Part shown: positions 1 through 6,949 of the stretch, one piece after another | Layout: the number at the start of each line of letters is the position of its first letter | How positions within the stretch are numbered: position 1 is the first letter of the stretch | Source: Collinsella sp. | Lineage (GTDB): Bacteria; Actinomycetota; Coriobacteriia; Coriobacteriales; Coriobacteriaceae | Reading direction: 5' to 3' | Assembly: GCA_022720335.1 (NCBI GenBank) | Contig: JAIHVJ010000093.1 | Span: 1-10,066 of the forward strand | Length of the DNA: 10,066 bases | The notes under the pieces: model-generated | Database searches by the model: none | The model's input: the letters and a program-made list of their open reading frames with translations, nothing else | Told to the model about the DNA's origin: nothing | Position numbers and translations under genes: made by a program

Positions 1-37
1 TAACAGAGCCTTAAATAATCATTTGGCTGCCCGCTGG

Positions 38-160
38 CTAAGTGAGTAGACTTTTTTGGAAATGCCGAGCACCCAACATATTTGCCTCAATAAAACCGCA
101 GGTCACAGACTTGTGGTTTGTCGGTGTGGTCGGGGATTCGGTAAAAGTCTACTCACTTAG
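38..160. repeat. 123-bp inverted-repeat element
   Basis: Perfect 18-bp terminal inverted repeats, CTAAGTGAGTAGACTTTT at 38-55 and its reverse complement at 143-160, bound the element. Complementarity continues inward imperfectly. An inner hairpin (AAACCGCA near 95 pairing with TGTGGTTT near 112-119, one G-T pair) lies near the middle, so the whole element could fold as one long hairpin. It sits about 80 bp beyond the stop of the minus-strand flippase gene. A 65-codon ORF runs through it (42-239) but has no ribosome binding site and follows the repeat, so I do not call it a gene. Size and ends fit a MITE-like or structured palindromic repeat; no transposase is present. Confidence 0.7.
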
Positions 161-239
161 TTTTGTGTGGTGCATATTGTCACAACGAGACCCTAGTCGG
201 GGAGATTCCATCGCAAATTCCGGTACCGGGGGCAGCTAA

Positions 240-1814
240 TTAGGCGCCGTATGGGTTGCGGTCGCGTTCGATGCGTTGGCGGATGTGGGCGTACTCGATG
301 ATCAGTAGCACCAGGAGTAGAGCCATGATGGCTAGGTAGCTTACCACGGCGCCCATCAGACCCAGCAGCTTAATCAGGATCACTGGCAGCACCACGCTTA
401 CGGCGAAGCAGATCAGGTAGATCTTGGTGACGTCGCCGGCGTGGCGCAACACCGTGATGATGGCGTAGATAAAGTCGATTGCCGCGGTGACGCCGCCGGC
501 GACAACCATTAGCAGTGCCAGCGTGCGGTAGCGCTCAAAGTTAAGGCCGTACATAAAGCTCATGATGGGGATGCCGGGACCTGCCATAAATGCGGCGCAC
601 GCTCCGGTAATGACCACGATCAGCGCCATAACGGCAACAATAATCAGGTCAAAGCGGCGACGCTTGCGCGGATTCGCCCAAATGCTCGACAGACGCAGGA
701 GCTGCGGTTTATAGATAAATCCGATGCTCAGCAAAATGGCCTGCGCCGGAAAGAACAGTGCATTAAAGTACAGCTGATACTTGTAGGCCAGCGTGCCCTC
801 CATCACGAACTTGGGCATGCTCTCGATTAGGTTGAACAGGAACAGCGCGCCAAAGAGCGGGGCGCACTGGATAAACAGGTGGCCAGTCTCGCGCAGACTC
901 ATGCGGCGTGATTTTTCGGTTTCGAGCAGGGCGAGCGGGGCGGTGACCAGCATGAGCGAGGCGATGGCGGTGACACCCATGGCCATGGCCGCGATGGGCA
1001 TGCTGCGCGTGAGGAACAGTGCCACGCTAAAGACCGCGATGACGCCGGCGGAGCGCAGCGTTTGGCTCATGCCAGCCAAATAGAGCTTGTCGGCCTGCTG
1101 CAGGCGGCCCTCGTACACGTCGGCGATGCCGTCGATCACCTTATACAGGTAGACGCCCAGGCCGATCGTGGCCATCTGTGCATCGTAGCCGCGGGCGCTG
1201 CTGTATACCAGGCCGCATGCCAGCGCGAGCGCTCCGCAAAGCCAGCGGTTGAGCTGGTATGAAGCGAAGCTGGTCTTCTCGTCGATGTCCGAGACCTGAA
1301 AATTGCGCACGCCGTAGTTGCACGCGATCATGATGAGCGTGCCGGTGACAAAGGCGATGGAGAATTTGCCTGCTTCTTCGGCGCCCGCGAGCTGCGTGGA
1401 CACGATGGTGAGCAGCGGAAACGCCAGGCCCCATACGGCGGTGCCGAGGGTGTTCCAAAGATAGTCGCGACTGGTGGCGTGCTCCTCGTATTCCGCTTCC
1501 TGCATGGAGAAGCCGCCGCCGTAGACGGCGCCGAGCAGACGGTTCCACCAGGCATTGACCATGCGGCGGATGGGGCCGGGTTGGCGATCGCGCTCGCGGC
1601 GACGGCGTGTGGCCTGGCTGCTGTCGGGGCCGCCGGCGTTGCGCTGACTCAGCTCCTGGATGCGCGCGAGCTCTTCGGCCGTGTGGGAGGCAGGGAAGAG
1701 GCCGTTCTCGATGCGTCCGCCCTGCCCGTGCGCTCCGCCCGATACGGCGGGGTCGCCGACGCCATTGCGGCGGGCGATGGCGCGGCGGATGCTATCGAGG
1801 GGCGTGATACTCAA
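240..1814 (-). CDS. MOP-type polysaccharide flippase-like membrane protein
   Basis: A 524-residue polytopic membrane protein resembling lipopolysaccharide/polysaccharide biosynthesis flippases (Wzx-like, MOP superfamily), which move lipid-linked glycans across the cytoplasmic membrane. From about residue 118 there are roughly 12 hydrophobic segments. The stretch around residues 169-190 (VRNFQVSD followed by SYQLNRW) is typical of this family. Residues 1-115 are an unusual hydrophilic extension with a basic run at about 69-84 (TRRRRERDRQPGPIRR). I chose the TTG start at 1814 because AAAGGA lies 6 nt upstream; the open frame extends much further, but upstream it only mirrors the lactate permease on the other strand. 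An alternative internal start is Met85. A TATACT -10-like box lies about 30 nt upstream. No glycosyltransferases flank it, so the substrate is unknown. The family call is fairly secure, the exact substrate class is not. Confidence 0.8.
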   Translation of the reverse strand: MSITPLDSIRRAIARRNGVGDPAVSGGAHGQGGRIENGLFPASHTAEELARIQELSQRNAGGPDSSQATRRRRERDRQPGPIRRMVNAWWNRLLGAVYGGGFSMQEAEYEEHATSRDYLWNTLGTAVWGLAFPLLTIVSTQLAGAEEAGKFSIAFVTGTLIMIACNYGVRNFQVSDIDEKTSFASYQLNRWLCGALALACGLVYSSARGYDAQMATIGLGVYLYKVIDGIADVYEGRLQQADKLYLAGMSQTLRSAGVIAVFSVALFLTRSMPIAAMAMGVTAIASLMLVTAPLALLETEKSRRMSLRETGHLFIQCAPLFGALFLFNLIESMPKFVMEGTLAYKYQLYFNALFFPAQAILLSIGFIYKPQLLRLSSIWANPRKRRRFDLIIVAVMALIVVITGACAAFMAGPGIPIMSFMYGLNFERYRTLALLMVVAGGVTAAIDFIYAIITVLRHAGDVTKIYLICFAVSVVLPVILIKLLGLMGAVVSYLAIMALLLVLLIIEYAHIRQRIERDRNPYGA

Positions 1815-1841
1815 GGAGGTTCCTTTCTCTTGCTGCGCTCT

Positions 1842-1847
1842 AGTATA
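1842..1847 (-). promoter_or_regulatory. Candidate -10 box of flippase gene
   Basis: The minus strand reads TATACT here, 5/6 to the consensus -10 and 27 nt upstream of the TTG start. No good -35 is found at 16-18 nt (AAACGA or similar), so the promoter may depend on an activator or the call may be wrong. The dyad at 1873-1889 would lie just upstream of the -35 position. Confidence 0.35.
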
Positions 1848-1872
1848 GCTGCGGTGGTATCGATTCGTTTTT

Positions 1873-1889
1873 TTGAACAGGTTGTTCAA
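1873..1889. promoter_or_regulatory. Operator-like dyad between divergent genes
   Basis: Perfect inverted repeat TTGAACA-GGT-TGTTCAA (7-bp arms, 3-bp spacer) in the 178-bp spacer between the flippase gene (minus) and the lactate permease gene (plus). It is 58 nt upstream of the flippase start and 103 nt upstream of the permease start. Symmetry and length fit a dimeric repressor site. No regulator gene is adjacent, so the binding protein is unknown. Confidence 0.5.
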
Positions 1890-1992
1890 TAATTTCGGCG
1901 GGCGGCTGTAATTTGTCGGTAAACGTGCGGTATCCTGTTGAAGTTTTGTGACCCCCCGATGCCGCTTGCGCGGTACCAAGGAGTTTTTACCT

Positions 1993-3564
1993 ATGGATGT
2001 CGCTGCGTTTTTGCTGGCTCTTGTGCCGATCATCTGGCTCGTCGTGATGCTGCTGTGCTTTAAATGGCCGGCTTGGAAGGCCGCTATGGGCTCGTTCGCC
2101 CTTTCGTGTGTGCTCGCCTTCGCATGGTGGCATCTGCCGGTGGTGCAGATCGCGACTGCCTCGCTCGAGGGCTTTTTGATGGCCCTGTGGCCCATCGTGT
2201 TGGTGATTATCGCCGCGGTGTTCACGTATAACCTGTGCGTGCGTACGGGCGCCATGGACGTGATCGGCAGCATGATTACCTCCATCAGCAGCGACCGCCG
2301 TCTGCTGGCGCTGCTCGTGGCCTGGTGCTTCGGCGGCTTTATGGAGGGCATGGCCGGTTTTGGTACCGCTGTTGCCATTCCCGCCGGCATGCTCGCGGGC
2401 CTGGGTTTTGAGGCCGTGCCCGCCGTGTTGATCTGCCTGCTTGCCAACGGCGTGCCCACGCCCTACGGCTCCATCGGCATCCCCACGGTGTCCGTTGCCG
2501 ATCTGGTGGGTCTGGATCCCCTGCACCTGGCGACCGTTCAGCTGGTGCAGCTCGCGCCGTTCTTTGTGGTGATACCGCTGCTTATCGTACTGGTTGCGGG
2601 CCGTGTCGCCGATGATCAAGGCAACGTTGCGAGCGTTGCCGAGCGTATGCACGGCGTTGCCGGCGTGGCGCTGCTTTCCGGTGTGTCCTTTGTAGGTGCT
2701 GCCCTGGTCGTTGCCATGTTTGTGGGTCCCGAGCTGGCCGTAGTCGTGGGCTCCATCGTGTCGCTTGCGCTGACCGCCGCGCTCGCCATGCGCACCGAGA
2801 AGTCGGGACATCTGGATGCGCGCTTCCATATGAATATCGAGGCCGGCGAACAGCTCACCGCTAAGTCGGCGCTTTCGGCCTGGTCGTGCTTCATCCTGAT
2901 CTTTGTGCTGCTGTTGGGTACCTCCAACCTGGTGCCCGACGTGCACGCCGCGCTCGCGCCGTTTGCGAGTCACGTGCAGGTGTATTGCGGCGAGAACCCC
3001 GGTACACTTACGTTTTCGTGGATCAACACGCCGGGTGTCTGGATTTTCCTGGCGGCGTTTGTTGGCGGTGCCATTCAGGGCGCATCGCCGCGCTTGATGG
3101 GCGAGGTGCTGGTCACGACCGTCAAGCAGATGATGCCGACGGTCATTACCATGCTTTCGGTGCTGGGTTGCGCCAAGGTGATGGGCTATGCCGGCATGAT
3201 TTCGTCGATCAGCGCGTTTTGCATTGCAGTCGCCGGCGGTCTGTACCCGATTCTGGCTCCGTGGATTGGTGCGGTCGGTGCGTTTGTGACCGGCTCGGGC
3301 ACGTCCTCGGGCATGCTGTTTGGTCCCATCCAGAGCCAGGCTGCCGCTGCGCTGGGCGTGAGCGACTACTGGATGGTCGCGCTGAACGCCCTGGGTGTCG
3401 CCGCCGGTAAGATGATCTCTCCGCAGACGCTCGCGATTGGCCTTGCTGCCGTGTACGTGCGCGGAAAGGACGCCGAGCTCCTGGGCGCGGTGCTGCCCTA
3501 CGCTGCTGGCATGCTGGTCCTCATGAGCGCCATCGCCATGCTCGGCCAAGGCCTGCCGCTATAA
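1993..3564 (+). CDS. lldP: L-lactate permease, LctP family
   Basis: A 523-residue secondary transporter of the LctP/LldP/GlcA family, which imports L-lactate, and in some members glycolate, with protons across the cytoplasmic membrane. The protein is hydrophobic throughout, with about 12-14 membrane segments. Family signatures are visible: FGGFMEGMAGFGTAVAIP at about 113-130, PTPYGSIGIPT at about 155-165, and GTSSGMLFGPIQSQ at about 436-449. Length is close to the usual 530-560. The start at 1993 follows AAGGAG by 9 nt; an in-frame ATG at 1948 has no such site. It is divergent from the flippase gene. Its stop codon directly abuts the repeat element at 3565, whose central hairpin is the first terminator downstream. 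Proximity to pckA suggests use of lactate as carbon source, but that is inference; family members differ in substrate. Confidence 0.88.
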   Translation: MDVAAFLLALVPIIWLVVMLLCFKWPAWKAAMGSFALSCVLAFAWWHLPVVQIATASLEGFLMALWPIVLVIIAAVFTYNLCVRTGAMDVIGSMITSISSDRRLLALLVAWCFGGFMEGMAGFGTAVAIPAGMLAGLGFEAVPAVLICLLANGVPTPYGSIGIPTVSVADLVGLDPLHLATVQLVQLAPFFVVIPLLIVLVAGRVADDQGNVASVAERMHGVAGVALLSGVSFVGAALVVAMFVGPELAVVVGSIVSLALTAALAMRTEKSGHLDARFHMNIEAGEQLTAKSALSAWSCFILIFVLLLGTSNLVPDVHAALAPFASHVQVYCGENPGTLTFSWINTPGVWIFLAAFVGGAIQGASPRLMGEVLVTTVKQMMPTVITMLSVLGCAKVMGYAGMISSISAFCIAVAGGLYPILAPWIGAVGAFVTGSGTSSGMLFGPIQSQAAAALGVSDYWMVALNALGVAAGKMISPQTLAIGLAAVYVRGKDAELLGAVLPYAAGMLVLMSAIAMLGQGLPL

Positions 3565-4020
3565 CTAGTCATTGGGGACGTTCTTAAACGGCTAGTTACT
3601 GGGGACAGTCTTCGGATTGCTTGCCGCTGGAGGCTGTTTTGCGCCGCCGTGCAGGGTGTCTATAAAGAGTCGTGACCAAAAATCGTCAAATATGAGTACT
3701 GATACCTTTTCAGTAGCAGCAATTTTGGCCATTTTTAAGACTATCTGACGTATCTATCGAGTGGATATGCTGTTGTATCTCCCCAAATGTTCAATAAAAG
3801 AAGCCCTTGATGTGAATAAATTCCATCAAGGGCTTCTTTTATAAACAAAATAAATGTATCCGCAACGGTAACAGTACTCATATTTGCCATTTTTTGGCCA
3901 CAGCCCTTCAGAGAATCTACGAAAACGGTCCTGTGCCGGCATCCGGGGACGGTCCTTGGTTGTTGCCTGTTCAAGAATGTCCCCAACGACTAGTCGTTTA
4001 AAAACGTCCTCAATGACTAG
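3565..4020. repeat. 456-bp nested inverted-repeat element
   Basis: The ends are 42-bp imperfect inverted repeats (3565-3606 and 3979-4020, about 36 of 42 matching). Each end holds two copies, 27 bp apart, of a 15-bp motif CTAGTnnnTGGGGAC (one copy has A at a G), making four copies in all. Inside is a second inverted pair of 33 bp (3674-3706 and 3867-3899) sharing the perfect core CAAATATGAGTACTG. A 19-bp hairpin sits near the centre. Both pairs are centred close to 3790, so the element is roughly symmetric. It starts one base after the permease stop. Base composition is lower in GC than the genes around it. Two short minus-strand ORFs inside look non-coding. Possibly a non-autonomous mobile or dispersed palindromic repeat; no transposase is seen. 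Confidence 0.65.
3794..3842. terminator. Bidirectional intrinsic terminator
   Basis: Perfect 19-bp stem, arms 3794-3812 and 3824-3842, with an 11-nt loop. The core is AAGCCCTTGATG pairing with CATCAAGGGCTT, flanked by A-runs on the left and T-runs on the right, so it can terminate in both directions. It lies 230 nt after the lactate permease stop and is the first clear terminator for that gene. Confidence 0.85.
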
Positions 4021-4069
4021 GCCGCTTGCCTGTGATTTTTGACCGTTGGGCGGGCGCTTCGCCGTTGCC

Positions 4070-4085
4070 GCAAAAACGTTTTTGC
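4070..4085. promoter_or_regulatory. 16-bp palindrome upstream of pckA
   Basis: Perfect palindrome GCAAAAACGTTTTTGC, 74 nt upstream of the pckA start codon. The central CG with A/T-rich symmetric arms is the style of LacI/GalR-family operators (compare the PurR site). It is a candidate repressor site for pckA; no regulator gene is nearby. An alternative is a short structural hairpin in the leader. Confidence 0.45.
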
Positions 4086-4102
4086 ATATCGGGTACAACG
4101 GG

Positions 4103-4118
4103 CTTTACGTGAGTAAAG
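4103..4118. promoter_or_regulatory. Second dyad upstream of pckA
   Basis: Inverted repeat CTTTAC-GTGA-GTAAAG (6-bp arms, 4-bp spacer), 41 nt upstream of the pckA start and 17 nt after the previous palindrome. It could be a protein-binding site or a small hairpin in the pckA leader. I found no convincing -35/-10 pair here. Confidence 0.3.
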
Positions 4119-4159
4119 TGCGCGCCGCGTCCACGTGTCGCGCTTTTAAAGGAGGCCCC

Positions 4160-5830
4160 ATGCCTGGTGTTACCCCTGCAGAAGTTTTGTCCAACTTTGG
4201 TCTTACGCTGGTCGAAGATCCCGCTGAGAATCAGCCCCGTCTGCTGGTCGATCTACCCGCCGCGGAGCTCGTCGAGCACGCCATCCGCCGCGAAGAAGGC
4301 CGCATGGCATCCAACGGCGCGCTAGTGATCGAGACGGGGGAGCGCACCGGCCGTTCGCCCAACGACCGCTTTATCGTCGACACGCCCGACGTGCACGACA
4401 AGATCGCCTGGGGCGCCGTCAACCGACCGCTTTCGATCGAGAGCTACGAGACCATCAAGGCCGGTATCGTCAACTACCTCAACGAGCGCGATGTGTTCGT
4501 CACCCGCGGCATGGCCGGCGCCGACCGCAACCACACGCGTCGACTGCTCGTTGCCTGCGAGCGTGCCAGCCAGGCACTCTTTATTAAGCAGATGCTCGCC
4601 CGCCCGCTCGCCCGCGAAATCGCGCGCACCGGTGAGCCGGACTTTTGCGTGCTCGCCGCTCCCGGCTACCAGTGCGACCCTGCCATCAAGGGCCTCAACT
4701 CCAGCGCCGCCGTGGTCATCAACTTCCAGGAACGCGTGATTCTGGTCGCCGGCACCGGCTACTCCGGTGAGATCAAAAAGTCGATCTTCAGCGTCATGAA
4801 CTACCTGCTGCCCGTCGAGGACGACGTGCTGCCCATGCACTGCTCGGCCAGCATGGATCCTGTCATGCACGAGACCGCCGTGTTCTTTGGCCTGTCCGGC
4901 ACCGGCAAGACCACGCTTTCGGCCAACCCCACGCGCCTACTGATCGGCGACGACGAGCACGGTTGGTCTGACATGGGCATCTTCAACATCGAGGGTGGCT
5001 GCTATGCCAAATGCGAGGGCCTGGACGCGTTCCACGAGCCCGAGATCTTCAACGCCGTCCGCTTTGGCGCCATCTGCGAAAACGTGGTGCTCGACGAGAA
5101 CCGCAAGCCCAACTACGACGACGTCTCGATCACGCACAACACGCGCGTGGCATACCCTGTGGAGCACATTCCCAACGCGTGGACCAAGGGCATGGGCACC
5201 ACTCCAAGCGTCGTGCTCTTCCTGACCTGCGACGCCTTTGGCGTGCTGCCGCCCATCTCACGCCTGACGGCCGATGCCGCCATGTACCACTTTGTGACGG
5301 GCTTTACGGCCAAGATCCCCGGCACCGAGGTCGGCGTCACCGAGCCCACGCCCACGTTCTCTTCGCTGTTTGGCGAGCCGTTTATGCCGCTCGACCCCAT
5401 GGTCTATGCCAAGATGCTCGGTGAGCGCATCGCCGACGGCCGCACCCGCGTCTATCTGGTCAACACCGGCTGGATCGGCGGCGGCTACGGCGTTGGCCAT
5501 CGCATTGAGCTGGCCTACACGCGCGCCCTGGTCGCGCGCGCCCTCGACGGCACCATCGAGGACAGCGAATTCGTGCATGACGATATCTTTAACGTCGACA
5601 TTCCCACCACGTGCCACGGCGTGCCCGACGGCATCCTGGTGCCGCGCCAGTACTGGCAGAGCACCGCGCGCTATGACGAGGCCGCGCACAATCTGGCGGT
5701 GATGTTCGAGGAGAACTTCGAGAAGAAGTACTCGCACCTGCCCGAGTCCGTCAAGGCCGCCGGTCCGCACGCTCAGGTGCACGCCGACGCCCGTCATCGC
5801 GGCCGCGGCCTGCTGGGACTTCGCCACTAG
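4160..5830 (+). CDS. pckA: Phosphoenolpyruvate carboxykinase (ATP)
   Basis: A 556-residue cytosolic enzyme of the ATP-dependent PEP carboxykinase family (EC 4.1.1.49), interconverting oxaloacetate + ATP with PEP + CO2 + ADP. Visible active-site elements: RTGRSP with Arg65 (substrate-binding arginine), GEIKKS with Lys206/Lys207 (metal site), MHCSA with His227 (metal ligand), the P-loop GLSGTGKTT at 244-252 with Lys250, kinase-2 IGDDEHGW at 262-269 (Asp264/Asp265), and NTRVAYP with Arg329. All key residues are present. Length is slightly over the usual 530-540; the extra part is an Arg/Gly/His-rich C-terminus (about 540-556). The ATG at 4160 is chosen because AAAGGAGG lies just upstream; an in-frame ATG at 4046 lacks a site and crosses the palindrome. 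In a fermenter it could run as gluconeogenesis from lactate or as a CO2-fixing, ATP-forming step toward succinate; the sequence does not decide. Confidence 0.96.
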   Translation: MPGVTPAEVLSNFGLTLVEDPAENQPRLLVDLPAAELVEHAIRREEGRMASNGALVIETGERTGRSPNDRFIVDTPDVHDKIAWGAVNRPLSIESYETIKAGIVNYLNERDVFVTRGMAGADRNHTRRLLVACERASQALFIKQMLARPLAREIARTGEPDFCVLAAPGYQCDPAIKGLNSSAAVVINFQERVILVAGTGYSGEIKKSIFSVMNYLLPVEDDVLPMHCSASMDPVMHETAVFFGLSGTGKTTLSANPTRLLIGDDEHGWSDMGIFNIEGGCYAKCEGLDAFHEPEIFNAVRFGAICENVVLDENRKPNYDDVSITHNTRVAYPVEHIPNAWTKGMGTTPSVVLFLTCDAFGVLPPISRLTADAAMYHFVTGFTAKIPGTEVGVTEPTPTFSSLFGEPFMPLDPMVYAKMLGERIADGRTRVYLVNTGWIGGGYGVGHRIELAYTRALVARALDGTIEDSEFVHDDIFNVDIPTTCHGVPDGILVPRQYWQSTARYDEAAHNLAVMFEENFEKKYSHLPESVKAAGPHAQVHADARHRGRGLLGLRH

Positions 5831-5845
5831 CGTCGCCTCAGACCC

Positions 5846-5886
5846 AAAACCACCACAAAGGGGACAGGCACCTTTGTGGTGGTTTT
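5846..5886. terminator. pckA terminator, hairpin family copy 1
   Basis: Perfect 16-bp stem AAAACCACCACAAAGG (5846-5861) with its complement at 5871-5886 and a 9-nt loop GGACAGGCA. It ends in TTTT and has AAAA on the other side, so it can work both ways. It begins 15 nt after the pckA stop. It is one of four near-identical hairpins in this window. Confidence 0.88.
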
Positions 5887-5913
5887 GCTCGCGCGGATGA
5901 CTCGGGTTACAAT
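5885..5913 (+). promoter_or_regulatory. Candidate promoter of the B3/4 leader
   Basis: TTGCTC (5885-5890), 17-nt spacer, TACAAT (5908-5913). The -10 is 5/6 and the -35 3/6 to consensus. The -35 overlaps the last bases of the preceding terminator, which fits transcription restarting right after pckA. The predicted start is near 5920, giving a leader of about 138 nt. Confidence 0.5.
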
Positions 5914-5926
5914 ACGCCTGACATAT

Positions 5927-6057
5927 CGCTCCCTTCTCCGGATGGGGGCAGCGTAAGCGCTCTTGTGGCGGCACCGTAGGACTTTGAAGGTGGCCGTCGT
6001 AAGGGCGCTTTTTGTTTAGGCACCCGGGCTCGGGCGCATGCTATGAAGGGAGAGCAC
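5927..6057 (+). promoter_or_regulatory. Structured leader / possible attenuator or sRNA
   Basis: The leader of the B3/4 gene contains a first small hairpin (CGCT at 5927-5930 with AGCG at 5950-5953), then the long terminator hairpin at 5955-6010, then the ribosome binding site. CTCCCTTC at 5929-5936 is an exact 8-nt complement of GAAGGGAG at 6045-6052, which contains the gene's ribosome binding site, so the leader could hide it. I do not recognise a known riboswitch class, and there is no proper T-box sequence. The same layout would also fit a free-standing small RNA of about 95 nt (roughly 5920-6014). Confidence 0.45.
5955..6014 (+). terminator. Intrinsic terminator within the B3/4 leader
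   Basis: The arm 5955-5975 (AAGCGCTCTTG onward to CACC) pairs almost without a break with 5989-6010. It gives about 21 base pairs, including several G-T pairs and one bulged G at 5993, with a 13-nt loop. A TTTTT run (6009-6013) follows. It ends 44 nt before the start codon of the downstream gene, so it would stop transcription before that gene unless read through. Confidence 0.7.
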
Positions 6058-6777
6058 ATGAAGAGTTTCGTTGCCGAGGATTCGTTTTGGGAGCTATTTC
6101 CGCAGGCGGCTATCGGTGTTGTGGTCGTAAAGGGCATGAAGCCCGCGGCTCAGATTCCTCAAGAGGACGTGGATGCGATTGCGGCGTTGCTCGACCGCGC
6201 CAATATCGACGCGGAGCGTCATCTGACCAGCGATACTATCAGCGAGAACGCACCGGTCAAGGCATGGCGCGAGGCTTATCGGCTGTTCAAGACCAAAAAG
6301 GGCGCCCGCTGCTCGATCGAGAACTTGCTCAAGCGCGTGCTCAAGGGCAAGCCGGTCGGTCATATTACGCCGGCGGTGGATATCTACAACACGATTTCGT
6401 TGACCTATGCGCTGCCCGTGGGAGGCGAGGATTTGCATGCGATTGAGGGAGACCTTCGCTTGAAGGTGACAGACGGCGGCGACGCGTTCTTGCCACTTGG
6501 CGAGGAGGCGGATGATCCGACGCTGCCCGGCGAGCTTGCCTATATCGACGATGCAGGCGCCGTGTGCCGCTGCTGGAACTGGCGCGACGGCGTGAGAACG
6601 GCCCTGTCCGACGATTCGGCCGATGCGTTCCTGGCGATTGAGTGCGTGGAGCCCGAGCGGATGGGGGATTGCCAGGCCGCGATCGATCGCTTAGCCGAGC
6701 TGCTCGAGCGCTATCTGGGAGCGACGGTTGTCGTTAAGACGCTTGTGACCCGCGACAATCCTTGCGCGGAGCTGTAG
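6058..6777 (+). CDS. Stand-alone B3/4 domain protein (PheT-like)
   Basis: A 239-residue soluble protein matching the stand-alone B3/4 domain family, related to the B3/B4 editing region of the phenylalanyl-tRNA synthetase beta chain. Family features visible: WREAYRLF (about 70-77), CSIENLLKRVLKGKP (about 85-99), VDIYNTISLTYALPVGG (about 107-123), a GDLRLK segment (131-136) and CRCWNWRD (about 170-177). Length is usual for the stand-alone form. The ATG at 6058 is chosen because AAGGGAG ends 5 nt upstream; the ATG at 6043 has no site. In PheRS this region clears mischarged Tyr-tRNA(Phe); a trans-acting quality-control role is a guess. It stands alone between two terminators, behind a long structured leader, so it is probably a single-gene unit. 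Confidence 0.82.
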   Translation: MKSFVAEDSFWELFPQAAIGVVVVKGMKPAAQIPQEDVDAIAALLDRANIDAERHLTSDTISENAPVKAWREAYRLFKTKKGARCSIENLLKRVLKGKPVGHITPAVDIYNTISLTYALPVGGEDLHAIEGDLRLKVTDGGDAFLPLGEEADDPTLPGELAYIDDAGAVCRCWNWRDGVRTALSDDSADAFLAIECVEPERMGDCQAAIDRLAELLERYLGATVVVKTLVTRDNPCAEL

Positions 6778-6803
6778 CGACGCCTAGAACCTATTGATGC
6801 CCC

Positions 6804-6842
6804 AAACCACCACAAAGGTGCCTGTCCCCTTTGTGGTGGTTT
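6804..6842. terminator. Terminator of B3/4 gene, hairpin family copy 2
   Basis: Perfect 15-bp stem AAACCACCACAAAGG (6804-6818) with its complement at 6828-6842 and a 9-nt loop TGCCTGTCC. The loop is the exact reverse complement of the copy 1 loop, so this copy is inserted in the opposite orientation. A TTTTT run closes it on the plus strand. Confidence 0.88.
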
Positions 6843-6949
6843 TTATGTTGATGGGTTAACAAATGGGATATTTGGGTATGGGTGTTGCCTTGTGCGGCTA
6901 AGATGTTTACCCGTTAGCATCATGCGCAAGCGAAAGGCGGTCGTCTCCC

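Noticed and set aside
42..239. 65-codon ORF at the left end
   Set aside because: It begins within the inverted-repeat element, has no ribosome binding site and no recognisable protein features.
1813..1832. Plus-strand AAGGAGGT followed by a TTG
   Set aside because: It looks like a perfect ribosome binding site but no sustained coding frame follows. It overlaps the flippase start on the other strand.
1815..2459. Upstream extension of the flippase reading frame to 2459
   Set aside because: The added 215 residues lie opposite the lactate permease gene and its promoter and look non-coding. A ribosome binding site supports TTG at 1814.
1987..3549. 520-codon open frame antisense to the lactate permease gene
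   Set aside because: Its translation is rich in His, Arg, Gly and Gln with no domain pattern, typical of the reverse of a GC-rich membrane protein gene. The sense strand matches a known family throughout.
3741..4098. Two short minus-strand ORFs of 81 and 90 codons
   Set aside because: They run through the nested repeat element and its terminator hairpin, lack ribosome binding sites and have no family resemblance.
1993..5830. Lactate permease and pckA as one operon
   Set aside because: They are separated by 595 bp including a strong bidirectional terminator and operator-like sites, so they are more likely independent units.
5258..5974. 238-codon minus-strand ORF across the pckA 3' end
   Set aside because: It is antisense to a well-conserved enzyme and passes through the terminator hairpin and leader. 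No domain is recognisable.
5982..6000. T-box-like stretch (GAAGGTGGCCGTCG) in the B3/4 leader
   Set aside because: It lacks the conserved T-box core around TGGNACCGCG and the leader is too short for a standard specifier domain. The bases are used in the terminator stem.
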